A stretch of 37,507 nt of DNA from an uncultured Muribaculum sp. (GTDB taxonomy: Bacteria; Bacteroidota; Bacteroidia; Bacteroidales; Muribaculaceae): contig NZ_CAJTYX010000029.1 of the NCBI RefSeq assembly GCF_910583865.1, positions 1 through 37,507 of the forward strand. Reading direction: 5' to 3'. A program made the translations under genes and the position numbers. The number at the start of each line of letters is the position of its first letter. The stretch's first letter is position 1. The notes under the pieces were generated by a model. The model was not told where the DNA came from. It was given only the letters and a program-made list of their open reading frames with translations, and ran no database searches. This document shows, piece after piece, positions 1 to 8,067 of this stretch.

Positions 1-62
1 GGAATCGGTCCTATTTTTCAATCGCCCTCTAAAGTTTAGCGGACAGTAATAAATTAAAACCT

Positions 63-70
63 TATCTTTG
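63..70 (+). promoter_or_regulatory. Probable -7 promoter box for the CotH-family gene
   Basis: The box TATCTTTG matches the Bacteroidota -7 consensus TAnnTTTG exactly and lies 29 bases before the ATG at 100. I see no convincing TTTG -33 box 19-21 bases upstream, so this rests on the -7 element and the AT-rich setting alone. Confidence 0.5.
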
Positions 71-99
71 TCAATTATCAACTTATCATCCTTGCACGT

Positions 100-1554
100 A
101 TGAAAAAGATTTTGTTATGGTTGCCCATATTTATGGCATTTATGCTGCAATCCCCTATTCTGCTCGCCCAGGAAGAGGAATTGCCAACGCCAGTTCCCGA
201 CATTCCTCTCTCAGGCACGCTTCCGGTGTGCTATGTCAATACTGAAAACGGTGCACCTATTGTAAGCAAAGAAGATTATATAAATGCCAACATCTGGATT
301 GATCCTATGGGAATAGAGGGAATCGAAGCATTCGGCTCTGAAGAATCACCCATCGTCACCGAAATCCGCGGCCGTGGCAATTCCTCTTGGACCGGTTATG
401 GCAAGAAACCTTATAAAATCAAACTTGCGAAAAAGAACACACCGTTCGGTTTCCCAAAAAGCAAGCATTTCGCACTGCTCGCCCACGCCCCGACACAGGC
501 TTATTTTGCGGGAGAGACGGCATATGAACTCGCCCGCTTGATTGGATTGGGATGGGTGCCGAGATCACATCCTGTCGAAGTAGTGCTGAACGGCACAAAC
601 ATAGGCGTATATGCATTTTCCGAGAGCGTGCGTATCGACCCCGGACGTGTGGAGATCGATGAACAGCCGGAAAGCAACACCGATGAATCCACCATCCCCT
701 ATGGATGGCTCGTTGAAATTGATAATTCCGATGACACTCCTCAGATACTTGTTCCCCAGACTATCGAGGAGAATCCCGATGCTTTCGTAAGTCGTTTCAC
801 GCTCAAGACCCCAGAAGTAATATCCCAGCAGCAGGAGACATGGGCCAAAGACCAGTTTACGGAACTGACACGTCTGATTCTAAGCCTGGATAAAAACAAT
901 GCCGCATGGACAGATATGATTGACATAGAGTCTCTTGCGAAATATTATATTGTGCAGGAACTCAGCGGTAACTACGATGCATTCGTAGGGAGTACATACC
1001 TCCATAAAGGTAGCGGCGACAAATGGATATTCGGTCCTATATGGGACTCCGAGTGGACTTTCGTTCCCGAAGAGCGCTTCGGACATATTTGGGAAGAGCG
1101 CGTCTCATTAACCGGTGTCGACCGTGTTAACTTCACTTGGATAAAGGAACTCATCAAATTTCCAGTATTCCAGGAGGAAGTACGTCGTGTATGGAAAGAA
1201 TTCTATGCAGGAAGGTTCAACAACGTGTATTCTTTTATGGATGACTTCTACAATCTGACTAAGGCTGCCTACGAAACAAACAATCTCATTTGGCCCTCCT
1301 ATATATCCCATGGCATCCACAGCACCTACAATCGGCTGAAAACCATCCTCCCTCGCTATGCCGAATGGTTCGATAAGATGATACAGGATCCCGACTTCTC
1401 AGGCATCGAGGATGTCGAAACCGTATTTGATTCCGAGACTGCCGAGGAATGGTATACTTTACAAGGTGTGCGCCTCTATACTCGGCCCTCCGCTTCCGGT
1501 ATCTATGTACTTATACAAGGCACAAGTGTCCGGAAAGTACATATACGAAATTGA
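100..1554 (+). CDS. Secreted CotH-family (kinase-like fold) protein with C-terminal sorting-type domain
   Basis: This encodes 484 residues. Residues 1-23 form a signal peptide (basic start, long hydrophobic stretch, LLAQ end). The body has CotH hallmarks: RGRGNSSW at 90-97, KKPYKIKL at 102-109, a GVYAFSESVRID segment at 169-180 and GPIWDSEW at 312-319. CotH proteins share a protein-kinase-like fold; the spore-coat members phosphorylate proteins, while the role of Bacteroidales members is not settled. The last ~40 residues (from AEEWYTLQGVRL) look like the C-terminal beta domain common on secreted Bacteroidales proteins, similar to type IX sorting signals, which suggests export past the outer membrane. 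The gene stands alone with its own promoter and is not visibly linked to the dcw cluster after it. Family assignment is solid; substrate unknown. Confidence 0.85.
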   Translation: MKKILLWLPIFMAFMLQSPILLAQEEELPTPVPDIPLSGTLPVCYVNTENGAPIVSKEDYINANIWIDPMGIEGIEAFGSEESPIVTEIRGRGNSSWTGYGKKPYKIKLAKKNTPFGFPKSKHFALLAHAPTQAYFAGETAYELARLIGLGWVPRSHPVEVVLNGTNIGVYAFSESVRIDPGRVEIDEQPESNTDESTIPYGWLVEIDNSDDTPQILVPQTIEENPDAFVSRFTLKTPEVISQQQETWAKDQFTELTRLILSLDKNNAAWTDMIDIESLAKYYIVQELSGNYDAFVGSTYLHKGSGDKWIFGPIWDSEWTFVPEERFGHIWEERVSLTGVDRVNFTWIKELIKFPVFQEEVRRVWKEFYAGRFNNVYSFMDDFYNLTKAAYETNNLIWPSYISHGIHSTYNRLKTILPRYAEWFDKMIQDPDFSGIEDVETVFDSETAEEWYTLQGVRLYTRPSASGIYVLIQGTSVRKVHIRN

Positions 1555-1583
1555 CCTTATACCATACTTGACAGGGTTCTGTG

Positions 1584-1616
1584 TTTGCATTTGCAAATAC
1601 GGGACTCTGGCGTATT
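1584..1616. repeat. Two small inverted repeats in the cotH-rsmH intergenic region
   Basis: TTTGCA/TGCAAA (1584-1589 and 1592-1597, two bases apart) overlaps AATACG/CGTATT (1596-1601 and 1611-1616, 9-base loop). The second could be a weak terminator for the gene upstream, but no T-run follows. Nothing else in 1555-1700 is recognisable; no gene or RNA is supported there. Confidence 0.35.
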
Positions 1617-1709
1617 GGGTCTAAAGTTGCTTGAATGTCAGCATCAACAATGATAGCAGACATGTGCTTCGGGGTGTTGATAAAATTTTGGAATTTGGGG
1701 ATGCAAATT

Positions 1710-1742
1710 TTTGGGGAATTGTGTGGATTATTAGTAACTTTA
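1710..1742 (+). promoter_or_regulatory. Promoter of the dcw cluster
   Basis: TTTG at 1710-1713, a 21-base spacer, then TAACTTTA at 1735-1742, which differs from the -7 consensus TAnnTTTG only in the last base. The spacing is within the usual 19-21. The rsmH ATG follows 20 bases later, giving a short leader. The AT-rich upstream stretch repeats TTGGGGA twice (around 1695 and 1711). Confidence 0.65.
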
Positions 1743-1762
1743 CGGCATAGAATTCATGAGGG

Positions 1763-2671
1763 ATGGACGATAGGCCTTACCATATTCCCGCACTGCTTGA
1801 TGCCACCATCCAAGGGCTTGACATAAAGCCTGATGGCACCTACGTCGATGTGACTTTCGGCGGGGGTGGACATTCGCGTGCCATCATTGGGAATTTAGGC
1901 CCGGAAGGACGGCTTCTCAGCTTCGACCAAGATGCCGACGCGATGGCAAACGCCATCGATGATCCTCGGTTCACTTTCGTCTACGGCAACTTCCGTTTCC
2001 TGCGCAATTTCCTGCGATTCTACGGTGCGCCGCAAGTCGACGGCATACTCGCCGACCTCGGCGTGTCGTTCCACCACTTCGATGATCCGGAGCGCGGTTT
2101 TTCGTTCCGCTTCGACGGGCCTCTCGACATGCGCATGAACCGTCGTGCCGACCACACTGCCGTGTGGCTCCTTGCCAACCTCTCCGAGGAGGAGTTGGCG
2201 CGCATATTCACTCTCTACGGTGAGCTGCGCCATGGGCGTCGGCTCGCACGCGCCATAGTCAACGAGCGCGACACCAAGCCTGTCGACACTGTTGAGCGCC
2301 TGAGCGCCGTCGCCGCACCGTTCATCGACAAACGGCGCGAGAAGAAAGAACTCGCACAGGTGTTCCAGGCGCTGCGCATAGAGGTCAACGGCGAGATGGA
2401 GGCGTTGCAGGCATTCCTGCGCCAGTCGATCGAGGTGCTCAAGCCTGGCGGCCGCCTTGCGGTGATTACCTATCATTCCCTTGAGGACCGTCTGGTGAAG
2501 AACTTCATGCGCACGGGCAATCTCGAAGGATGTCTTGAGCAGGATTTCTACGGACGCAATCTCTCCCCACTGAAGCTTCTCACCTCGAAGCCTGTCGTCC
2601 CCGACGAGGCCGAGGTCGAACGCAACCCCCGGTCGCGAAGCGCAAAGCTCCGCCTCGCCGAGAAGATTTAA
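1763..2671 (+). CDS. rsmH: 16S rRNA (cytosine(1402)-N(4))-methyltransferase RsmH (MraW)
   Basis: RsmH methylates N4 of C1402 in the ribosomal P site of 16S rRNA using S-adenosylmethionine. The 302 residues match the usual length. The SAM-binding motif GGGGHS is at 33-38, followed by DLGVSFHHFDDPERGFSF at 98-115, FQALRIEVN at 201-209 and the family signature ITYHSLEDRLVK at 235-246. The ATG at 1763 gives the expected N-terminus (HIPALL...). It is the first gene of the dcw cluster here. MraZ, which normally precedes it in Bacteroidales, is missing from the upstream sequence. The next gene starts 28 bases after the stop. Confidence 0.97.
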   Translation: MDDRPYHIPALLDATIQGLDIKPDGTYVDVTFGGGGHSRAIIGNLGPEGRLLSFDQDADAMANAIDDPRFTFVYGNFRFLRNFLRFYGAPQVDGILADLGVSFHHFDDPERGFSFRFDGPLDMRMNRRADHTAVWLLANLSEEELARIFTLYGELRHGRRLARAIVNERDTKPVDTVERLSAVAAPFIDKRREKKELAQVFQALRIEVNGEMEALQAFLRQSIEVLKPGGRLAVITYHSLEDRLVKNFMRTGNLEGCLEQDFYGRNLSPLKLLTSKPVVPDEAEVERNPRSRSAKLRLAEKI

Positions 2672-2699
2672 CCTACGCTTGCCTCTCCAAATCATAGCA

Positions 2700-3044
2700 A
2701 TGGCAAAAAAAACAAATACAAAACGCAATGGCGACAACATATTACTCCGCATCATACATGGCCGGCTGCTCCCGATCGACTACTTCGTGAAGCACTGGGT
2801 CTACGTGCTGTTGTGCGTAGGCATGATAATGGTCTATATCACCAACCGCTACCAGTGTCTCACACGTATGGAAGAGATTCGACGGCTGGAGCATGAGCTT
2901 GAAGTGGTGCAGACCGAACGCATACGGGAGCATAGCGAGTACATGAGCCGCATACGCGAATCCTCGATGCAGGAGCTTGTCGATACGATGCATCTCAACC
3001 TGCGTGTCCAGGACAAGCCTCCATACCGTCTCGCCCCACGCTGA
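2700..3044 (+). CDS. FtsL-like cell division protein
   Basis: A small bitopic membrane protein of 114 residues. A basic cytoplasmic N-terminus (MAKKTNTKRN) is followed by one membrane span around 34-52 and a periplasmic charged helix from about 57-90 that should form a coiled coil. This is the architecture of FtsL, which joins FtsB and FtsQ to activate FtsW/FtsI. The position between rsmH and ftsI is diagnostic. The C-terminal QDKPPY motif matches the ...PPY ending I know from Bacteroidales members. I chose ATG 2700 over an in-frame TTG at 2679 because it gives the basic start. The same frame stays open after the TGA (3042-3044) until a TGA overlapping the ftsI ATG; see findings. Confidence 0.88.
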   Translation: MAKKTNTKRNGDNILLRIIHGRLLPIDYFVKHWVYVLLCVGMIMVYITNRYQCLTRMEEIRRLEHELEVVQTERIREHSEYMSRIRESSMQELVDTMHLNLRVQDKPPYRLAPR

Positions 3045-3136
3045 AAGCCATCGCTCACTGACCCCGACGCCTATCTCCGGAAAATCTCCCCAAAAGCCGC
3101 ATTCATGAAACTCTCCGGCATGGACCGCACCCGACG

Positions 3137-5218
3137 ATGAAGAAAGAAAACCGCTCGCACATACTTTTACGCTACGCCGTGATTATCGGCCTGATATTCC
3201 TGTTCGCAGGTGCTGTCGTGTACCATTCGCTCGACAACACGGTGCTCTCAGCTCCGAAGTGGAACGAGAAAGCCATGCAGGAACTGTCACGCGTCGTGTC
3301 CATACCTCCCGACCGAGGTAATATACTTGCCAACAACGGCAGTATCCTTGCCACCAACCTGTGCTTCTACAATATACGCATCGACTATCGCAGCGAACGA
3401 TTCCTCGAAGGCCGTTATCTTGTGGCCGTCGACAGCCTTGCCGACAGCCTTGCCAAATATTTCCCGATTCGCGACAAGGCCGGTTGGAAAAAGCGGCTCA
3501 TGAAGCCGATGGAAAAAGATAAGAAGCATCGCCCGCGCGCCTACAAGCTCCTCGGCAATATCTCAGACACGCAGTATCAGTTGCTGCGCACGTTCCCGTT
3601 CTTCAACATTCCCAACCGCAACAAGAACGGGTTGACCCGAGAGCCTGTCATGCGCCGTGTCAATCCCTACGGGGCCATGGCCCGCCGCTCTATCGGTGGT
3701 GTCGGCATCGACTCCGTGACCGGTGAGACCCACGGCATTTCTGGACTTGAACGTGCATTGGACTCGCTGCTCTACGGCGTGCCGGGCGTGGCCAAGAAGG
3801 TACCACTAACAAAGGATATCGTCAACTGGACCGACGTTCCCCCTGTCAACGGCTACAGTATCAAGACCACCATCGACATCAATATGCAGGACATCGTCGA
3901 GAACACGCTCAACGACGTGCTTACGGCCTGCGATGCCGACTGGGGTGTGGCCGTGCTCATGGAGGTTGCTACCGGCAACATCAAGGCCATCTCCAACCTC
4001 GAGAAGAACCGTGCAGGCACGGAATATATCGAAGGCATGAACCGTGCCGTGCTCGGCTACGAACCGGGTTCGGTGGTAAAGACCCTCTCCATGATGATCG
4101 CGCTTGAGGATGGCATCGTCACCAACGTCGACCAGGTGATACCCACAGGGCGCGCGTTCGCGTATGCCGGCGGACGTCCCATCACCGACAGCCACGCCTG
4201 CGACGCAATGCCGGTGCGTGAAGTCATAGAGCGCTCGTCAAATATAGGCATGGCCAAGATCATCACCTCGCGCTACGGTGACAATCCCGGCGCATTCTAC
4301 ACGCGCCTCAAGCGGCTCGGCTTCCTCGACCCGATGAACACCGGCATCGCCGGCGAGCGCCCGCCGCGCATCGACAGCGTGGCGAGCAACCGTGGCGGAC
4401 GAATAGCCCTGTCGCGCATGTGCTACGGCTACTCCACCGAGATACCTCCGCTCTACACCCTCTCCATCTACAACGCCATAGCCAACGGCGGAGTGTATGT
4501 GCGGCCGCGCCTGGTGCAGGAACTCATCGGGAACGACGGCGTCGATTCCGTCCTTCCCGTGGCCCACATGGGCAACGGACGGGCATGTTCTTCCAAGACT
4601 GCCGAACAGATGCGCATGATGCTCACCCAGGTGGTGTGGGGCGACCATGGTACCGGCAAGATGCTACGCAACGACAAGGTGCGCATTGCCGGAAAGACCG
4701 GCACATGCTACATGATCGAGGGCGGCGGCTACAACACTTCCAAGAAGCGACTGGCATTCTGCGGGTTCTTCCCCGCCGAGAAGCCGCAATATTCATGTAT
4801 AGTGCTCACATGCCATCCTCGGCAAAACTTCTTCGGAGCGGCCTCCACTTCGGGCACTGTGCTCAAGAACGTGGCCTTGAAGATGTACTCGCGCGGCATG
4901 CTCGACAACAGCTCCGACTTCCATAGCGACGCTTTGGCCGACCCGGGCACACCAACTCTCTTCGCCACCACACGTGACCATATCGAACTGTTGCGCGAGT
5001 CGTTCGCCATACCGAGGGTCAAGCATTATGCGGCATCTCCCGCCCACGACGGCGTACCATCCGTAGTCGGCTATTCCCTGCGCGACGCTCTCAACCGTCT
5101 TGAAAAGGCCGGCGCTGAGGTTACATTCACCGGCACCGGCTATGTCACGGCCCAGACGCCGCCACCCGGACACCGTCCTGTCTACGGCACACGCGTGCAT
5201 CTCACCCTCGCACAATGA
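3137..5218 (+). CDS. ftsI: Peptidoglycan transpeptidase FtsI (PBP3) with PASTA domain
   Basis: FtsI is the class B penicillin-binding protein that cross-links septal peptidoglycan, paired with FtsW. Of 693 residues, 11-30 form the single membrane anchor. The pedestal domain starts with DRGNIL at 59-64. The transpeptidase domain has all three active-site motifs: SVVK at 312-315 (nucleophile Ser312), SSN at 367-369 and KTGT at 520-523. A PASTA domain covers about 640-693 (VPSVVGYSLRDAL...), thought to bind peptidoglycan or its precursors. The length and PASTA tail fit Bacteroidales FtsI. It begins 92 bases after the FtsL-like gene and is followed by murE after 31 bases. Confidence 0.97.
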   Translation: MKKENRSHILLRYAVIIGLIFLFAGAVVYHSLDNTVLSAPKWNEKAMQELSRVVSIPPDRGNILANNGSILATNLCFYNIRIDYRSERFLEGRYLVAVDSLADSLAKYFPIRDKAGWKKRLMKPMEKDKKHRPRAYKLLGNISDTQYQLLRTFPFFNIPNRNKNGLTREPVMRRVNPYGAMARRSIGGVGIDSVTGETHGISGLERALDSLLYGVPGVAKKVPLTKDIVNWTDVPPVNGYSIKTTIDINMQDIVENTLNDVLTACDADWGVAVLMEVATGNIKAISNLEKNRAGTEYIEGMNRAVLGYEPGSVVKTLSMMIALEDGIVTNVDQVIPTGRAFAYAGGRPITDSHACDAMPVREVIERSSNIGMAKIITSRYGDNPGAFYTRLKRLGFLDPMNTGIAGERPPRIDSVASNRGGRIALSRMCYGYSTEIPPLYTLSIYNAIANGGVYVRPRLVQELIGNDGVDSVLPVAHMGNGRACSSKTAEQMRMMLTQVVWGDHGTGKMLRNDKVRIAGKTGTCYMIEGGGYNTSKKRLAFCGFFPAEKPQYSCIVLTCHPRQNFFGAASTSGTVLKNVALKMYSRGMLDNSSDFHSDALADPGTPTLFATTRDHIELLRESFAIPRVKHYAASPAHDGVPSVVGYSLRDALNRLEKAGAEVTFTGTGYVTAQTPPPGHRPVYGTRVHLTLAQ

Positions 5219-5249
5219 TTATATAAATTCATCAAATAAACTTTCATCT

Positions 5250-6698
5250 ATGAAAGCCCTTTCCCGACTCCTTTCCGCTATTCCGGTGATAGAAATTATC
5301 GGTTCGGATGACAAACAGATCACTGATGTAGTAAGTGACTCCCGTCGTGTCTCCACCGGCTCACTTTTTGTGGCTGTGCGCGGCACGCAGGTCGATGGCC
5401 ATACATTCATCCCCTTGCTGCAGTACAGTGGAGTAGCGGCAATAGTGTGTGAGGAGCTGCCGGAATTCCTCGAGACTTCGATCACATATATACGGGTAGC
5501 CAACTCTGCGGTGGCGCTCGGGCATCTCGCTTCGGAATGGTACGACAATCCATCGCGACAGCTCACGCTCGTCGGTGTCACCGGCACAAACGGAAAGACT
5601 ACCACAGCCACTTTGATTTATGAGATGGCACGCTTGATGGGCTATAAGGCAGGACTACTTTCGACGGTGTGCAACTACATTGATGACGAGGCCGTGCCTA
5701 CCAACCAGACCACTCCCGATCCGCTCACCATCAACTCGCTTCTTCGCCGCATGGTCGATGCCGGATGCCGCTATGCCTCCATGGAGGTCAGCTCCCACGC
5801 CGCCCACCAGCACCGCATCGCCGGACTCCATTTCGCCGGAGCCATATTCTCCAATCTCACTCGCGACCACCTCGACTACCACAAGACCGTCGAGGCTTAT
5901 CTCCAGGCAAAGAAATCATTCTTCGACGACCTGCCTTCGAGCGCGTTCGCACTCACCAATGCCGACGACAAGGTAGGTCTGGTGATGCTACAGAACACTC
6001 TCGCAAAGAAATACACCTACTCGCTGCGTACACAGGCCGATTTCACCGGCCGCGTGATTGAAAGCCGCCTCGACGGCACCACAATGTCGTTCAACGGACG
6101 TGAGGTGGAAGTGCTTTTCACAGGGCGTTTCAACGCCTACAACCTCACTGCTGTCTATGCTGCATCGGTGCTCATCGGATGGCCCGTAGAGCAGGTACTC
6201 GTCGGCATGAGCCGGCTTGTGCCTGTGGCCGGACGCTTTCAGGCATTCCATTCCCCGAAAGGATTCACCGCTATCGTCGACTACGCCCACACGCCTGATG
6301 CCGTGGTCAACGTGCTCCAGGCCATACGCGAGGTTGTCGGCAATCGAGGCTCCATCATCACCGTGGTCGGGGCCGGCGGCAACCGCGACAAGGGCAAGCG
6401 TCCCATCATGGCCCGCGAGGCATCACTGCGCAGCGACCGGCTCATCCTTACCTCAGATAATCCGCGCGACGAAGAACCCGCCGACATCATCCGCGACATG
6501 GAGGAGGGTCTCGACATCGAGGGACGCAAAAAGTCGATCAGCATCACCGACCGCCGGGAGGCCATCAAGACCGCTGCGGCTCTCGCACAGCCGGGCGACG
6601 TCATACTCGTGGCCGGCAAAGGGCATGAGGATTACCAGGAAATCAAGGGCGTGAAACACCATTTCGACGACCGCGAGGTAGTGAAGGAATTCCTCTGA
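5250..6698 (+). CDS. murE: UDP-MurNAc-tripeptide synthetase MurE (meso-DAP type)
   Basis: MurE adds the third residue to UDP-MurNAc-L-Ala-D-Glu using ATP in the cytoplasm. From ATG 5250 it is 482 residues, the usual size; an in-frame upstream TTG at 5100 lies within ftsI and is not credible. The ATP-binding loop GTNGKTTT is at 112-119, the lysine expected to be carbamylated is in AYLQAKK (K221), DYAHTPD at 344-350 and GAGGNRDKGKRP at 374-384. The specificity motif DNPR at 403-406 is the form that selects meso-diaminopimelate rather than lysine, so the cell wall is predicted to be DAP type. murF, its usual partner elsewhere, is not in this cluster. Confidence 0.97.
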   Translation: MKALSRLLSAIPVIEIIGSDDKQITDVVSDSRRVSTGSLFVAVRGTQVDGHTFIPLLQYSGVAAIVCEELPEFLETSITYIRVANSAVALGHLASEWYDNPSRQLTLVGVTGTNGKTTTATLIYEMARLMGYKAGLLSTVCNYIDDEAVPTNQTTPDPLTINSLLRRMVDAGCRYASMEVSSHAAHQHRIAGLHFAGAIFSNLTRDHLDYHKTVEAYLQAKKSFFDDLPSSAFALTNADDKVGLVMLQNTLAKKYTYSLRTQADFTGRVIESRLDGTTMSFNGREVEVLFTGRFNAYNLTAVYAASVLIGWPVEQVLVGMSRLVPVAGRFQAFHSPKGFTAIVDYAHTPDAVVNVLQAIREVVGNRGSIITVVGAGGNRDKGKRPIMAREASLRSDRLILTSDNPRDEEPADIIRDMEEGLDIEGRKKSISITDRREAIKTAAALAQPGDVILVAGKGHEDYQEIKGVKHHFDDREVVKEFL

Positions 6699-6775
6699 TC
6701 CGACGGGTTTCCCGGCATACCGCCGGTTGATTCCAATCTAAAAAATGATTTAAAGCCCTCTCCTCCATTCGCAAA

Positions 6776-8035
6776 GTGATATACTATCTTTTTCAATGGC
6801 TTGAAGAATACGGTGTGCCGGGCGCACGCCTGATGGACTACATAACTTTCCGTAGCGGTGCCGCTCTGGTACTCTCGCTGTTCATAGCCGTAGTGTTTGG
6901 CCGTCGTATAATCGACCGTCTACAGATGATGCAGGTGGGAGAGATAATCCGCGACCTCGGTCTTGAGGGGCAGATGAAAAAGACCGGCACGCCCACGATG
7001 GGTGGTGTCATCATCATCGTCTCCATCCTTGTCCCATGCCTGCTTATAGGGAATCTCGGCAACGTCTACATGGGCCTCATGCTCATCGCCACCCTCTGGC
7101 TCGGCGTGCTCGGCGGCCTTGATGACTACATAAAGGTGCACCGCCACGACAAGGACGGCCTTAAAGGGAAGTTCAAGATTGTAGGACAGGTAGGGCTCGG
7201 GCTGATGGTGGGCCTCACCATGGTGTTCAGCCCCGACATAGTGATGCGCGAGAATGTCGAGGTGCAGACCTCGGGTAACAGCGACATGGTGGTGGAGTAC
7301 GTGCAGGAGGATGTAAAGACACCCCAGACCACCATACCTTTCGTCAAGAACAACAACTTCGACTACTCATGGCTCACGTCTTGGATGGGACGCGGCGCTG
7401 TCGCGGGCGGCTGGATTCTGTTTGTCCTTGTGGTGATATTCGTGGTGACTGCGACATCCAATGGAGCGAATCTCACCGACGGGCTTGACGGACTTGCCAC
7501 CGGCACATCGGCCATCATAGGCACTGCGCTCGCCATAATGGCCTATCTCGGAGGCAATATAATCTATTCCTCCTATCTTAATATAATGTATATCCCCGGC
7601 TCAGAGGAGCTGGTGGTCTACATGGCCGCTTTCATAGGCGCGCTGGTTGGATTCCTGTGGTACAACGCCTACCCCGCGCAGGTGTTCATGGGAGATACCG
7701 GCAGCCTTACGCTCGGTGGCATAATAGCTGTGTTCGCCATACTCATACGAAAGGAGCTTCTTCTTCCGGTGTTGTGCGCAATATTCTTCGTGGAGGACCT
7801 TTCGGTCATACTTCAGGTCGCCTATTTCAAGATTACCAAGAAGCGTTACGGCGAAGGTAGGCGCATATTCAAGATGACCCCCCTGCACCATCACTTCCAG
7901 AAACCGGGAGGGGTGGTGTCGGCGCTCGTACAGCAACCTTTGCAGGCCATACCCGAATCAAAGATTGTCACACGGTTCTGGATTGTAGGCATAATGCTCG
8001 CCGTGATCACCTTCGTGACCCTCAAGATACGATAA
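6776..8035 (+). CDS. mraY: Phospho-MurNAc-pentapeptide transferase MraY
   Basis: MraY is the inner-membrane enzyme that transfers phospho-MurNAc-pentapeptide to undecaprenyl phosphate, making lipid I. The 419-residue protein has about ten membrane segments and the family signatures: TGTPTMGG at 70-77, the DD pair in GLDDYIK (D116, D117), NLTDGLDGL at 232-240, MGDTGS near 305 and the HHH triad at 371-373 in a cytoplasmic loop. The start is GTG at 6776; it yields the expected N-terminus (MIYYLFQWLE), and no suitable ATG is nearby. A 77-base gap after murE holds only a 5-base-stem inverted repeat. Confidence 0.97.
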   Translation: MIYYLFQWLEEYGVPGARLMDYITFRSGAALVLSLFIAVVFGRRIIDRLQMMQVGEIIRDLGLEGQMKKTGTPTMGGVIIIVSILVPCLLIGNLGNVYMGLMLIATLWLGVLGGLDDYIKVHRHDKDGLKGKFKIVGQVGLGLMVGLTMVFSPDIVMRENVEVQTSGNSDMVVEYVQEDVKTPQTTIPFVKNNNFDYSWLTSWMGRGAVAGGWILFVLVVIFVVTATSNGANLTDGLDGLATGTSAIIGTALAIMAYLGGNIIYSSYLNIMYIPGSEELVVYMAAFIGALVGFLWYNAYPAQVFMGDTGSLTLGGIIAVFAILIRKELLLPVLCAIFFVEDLSVILQVAYFKITKKRYGEGRRIFKMTPLHHHFQKPGGVVSALVQQPLQAIPESKIVTRFWIVGIMLAVITFVTLKIR

Positions 8036-8067
8036 CCCGATAAACATAACGAATCAGTTCCAATATA

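Noticed and set aside
1635..1826. 63-codon ORF over the rsmH promoter, as a possible mraZ remnant
   Set aside because: The translation shows no resemblance to the MraZ DNA-binding repeats and runs into rsmH in another frame.
6712..6726. Small CCGGC/GCCGG inverted repeat between murE and mraY
   Set aside because: A 5-base stem without a T-run is not enough for a terminator.
5250..8035. Missing murF between murE and mraY as a sign of gene loss
   Set aside because: Bacteroidales dcw clusters characteristically have murE followed directly by mraY, with murF elsewhere.
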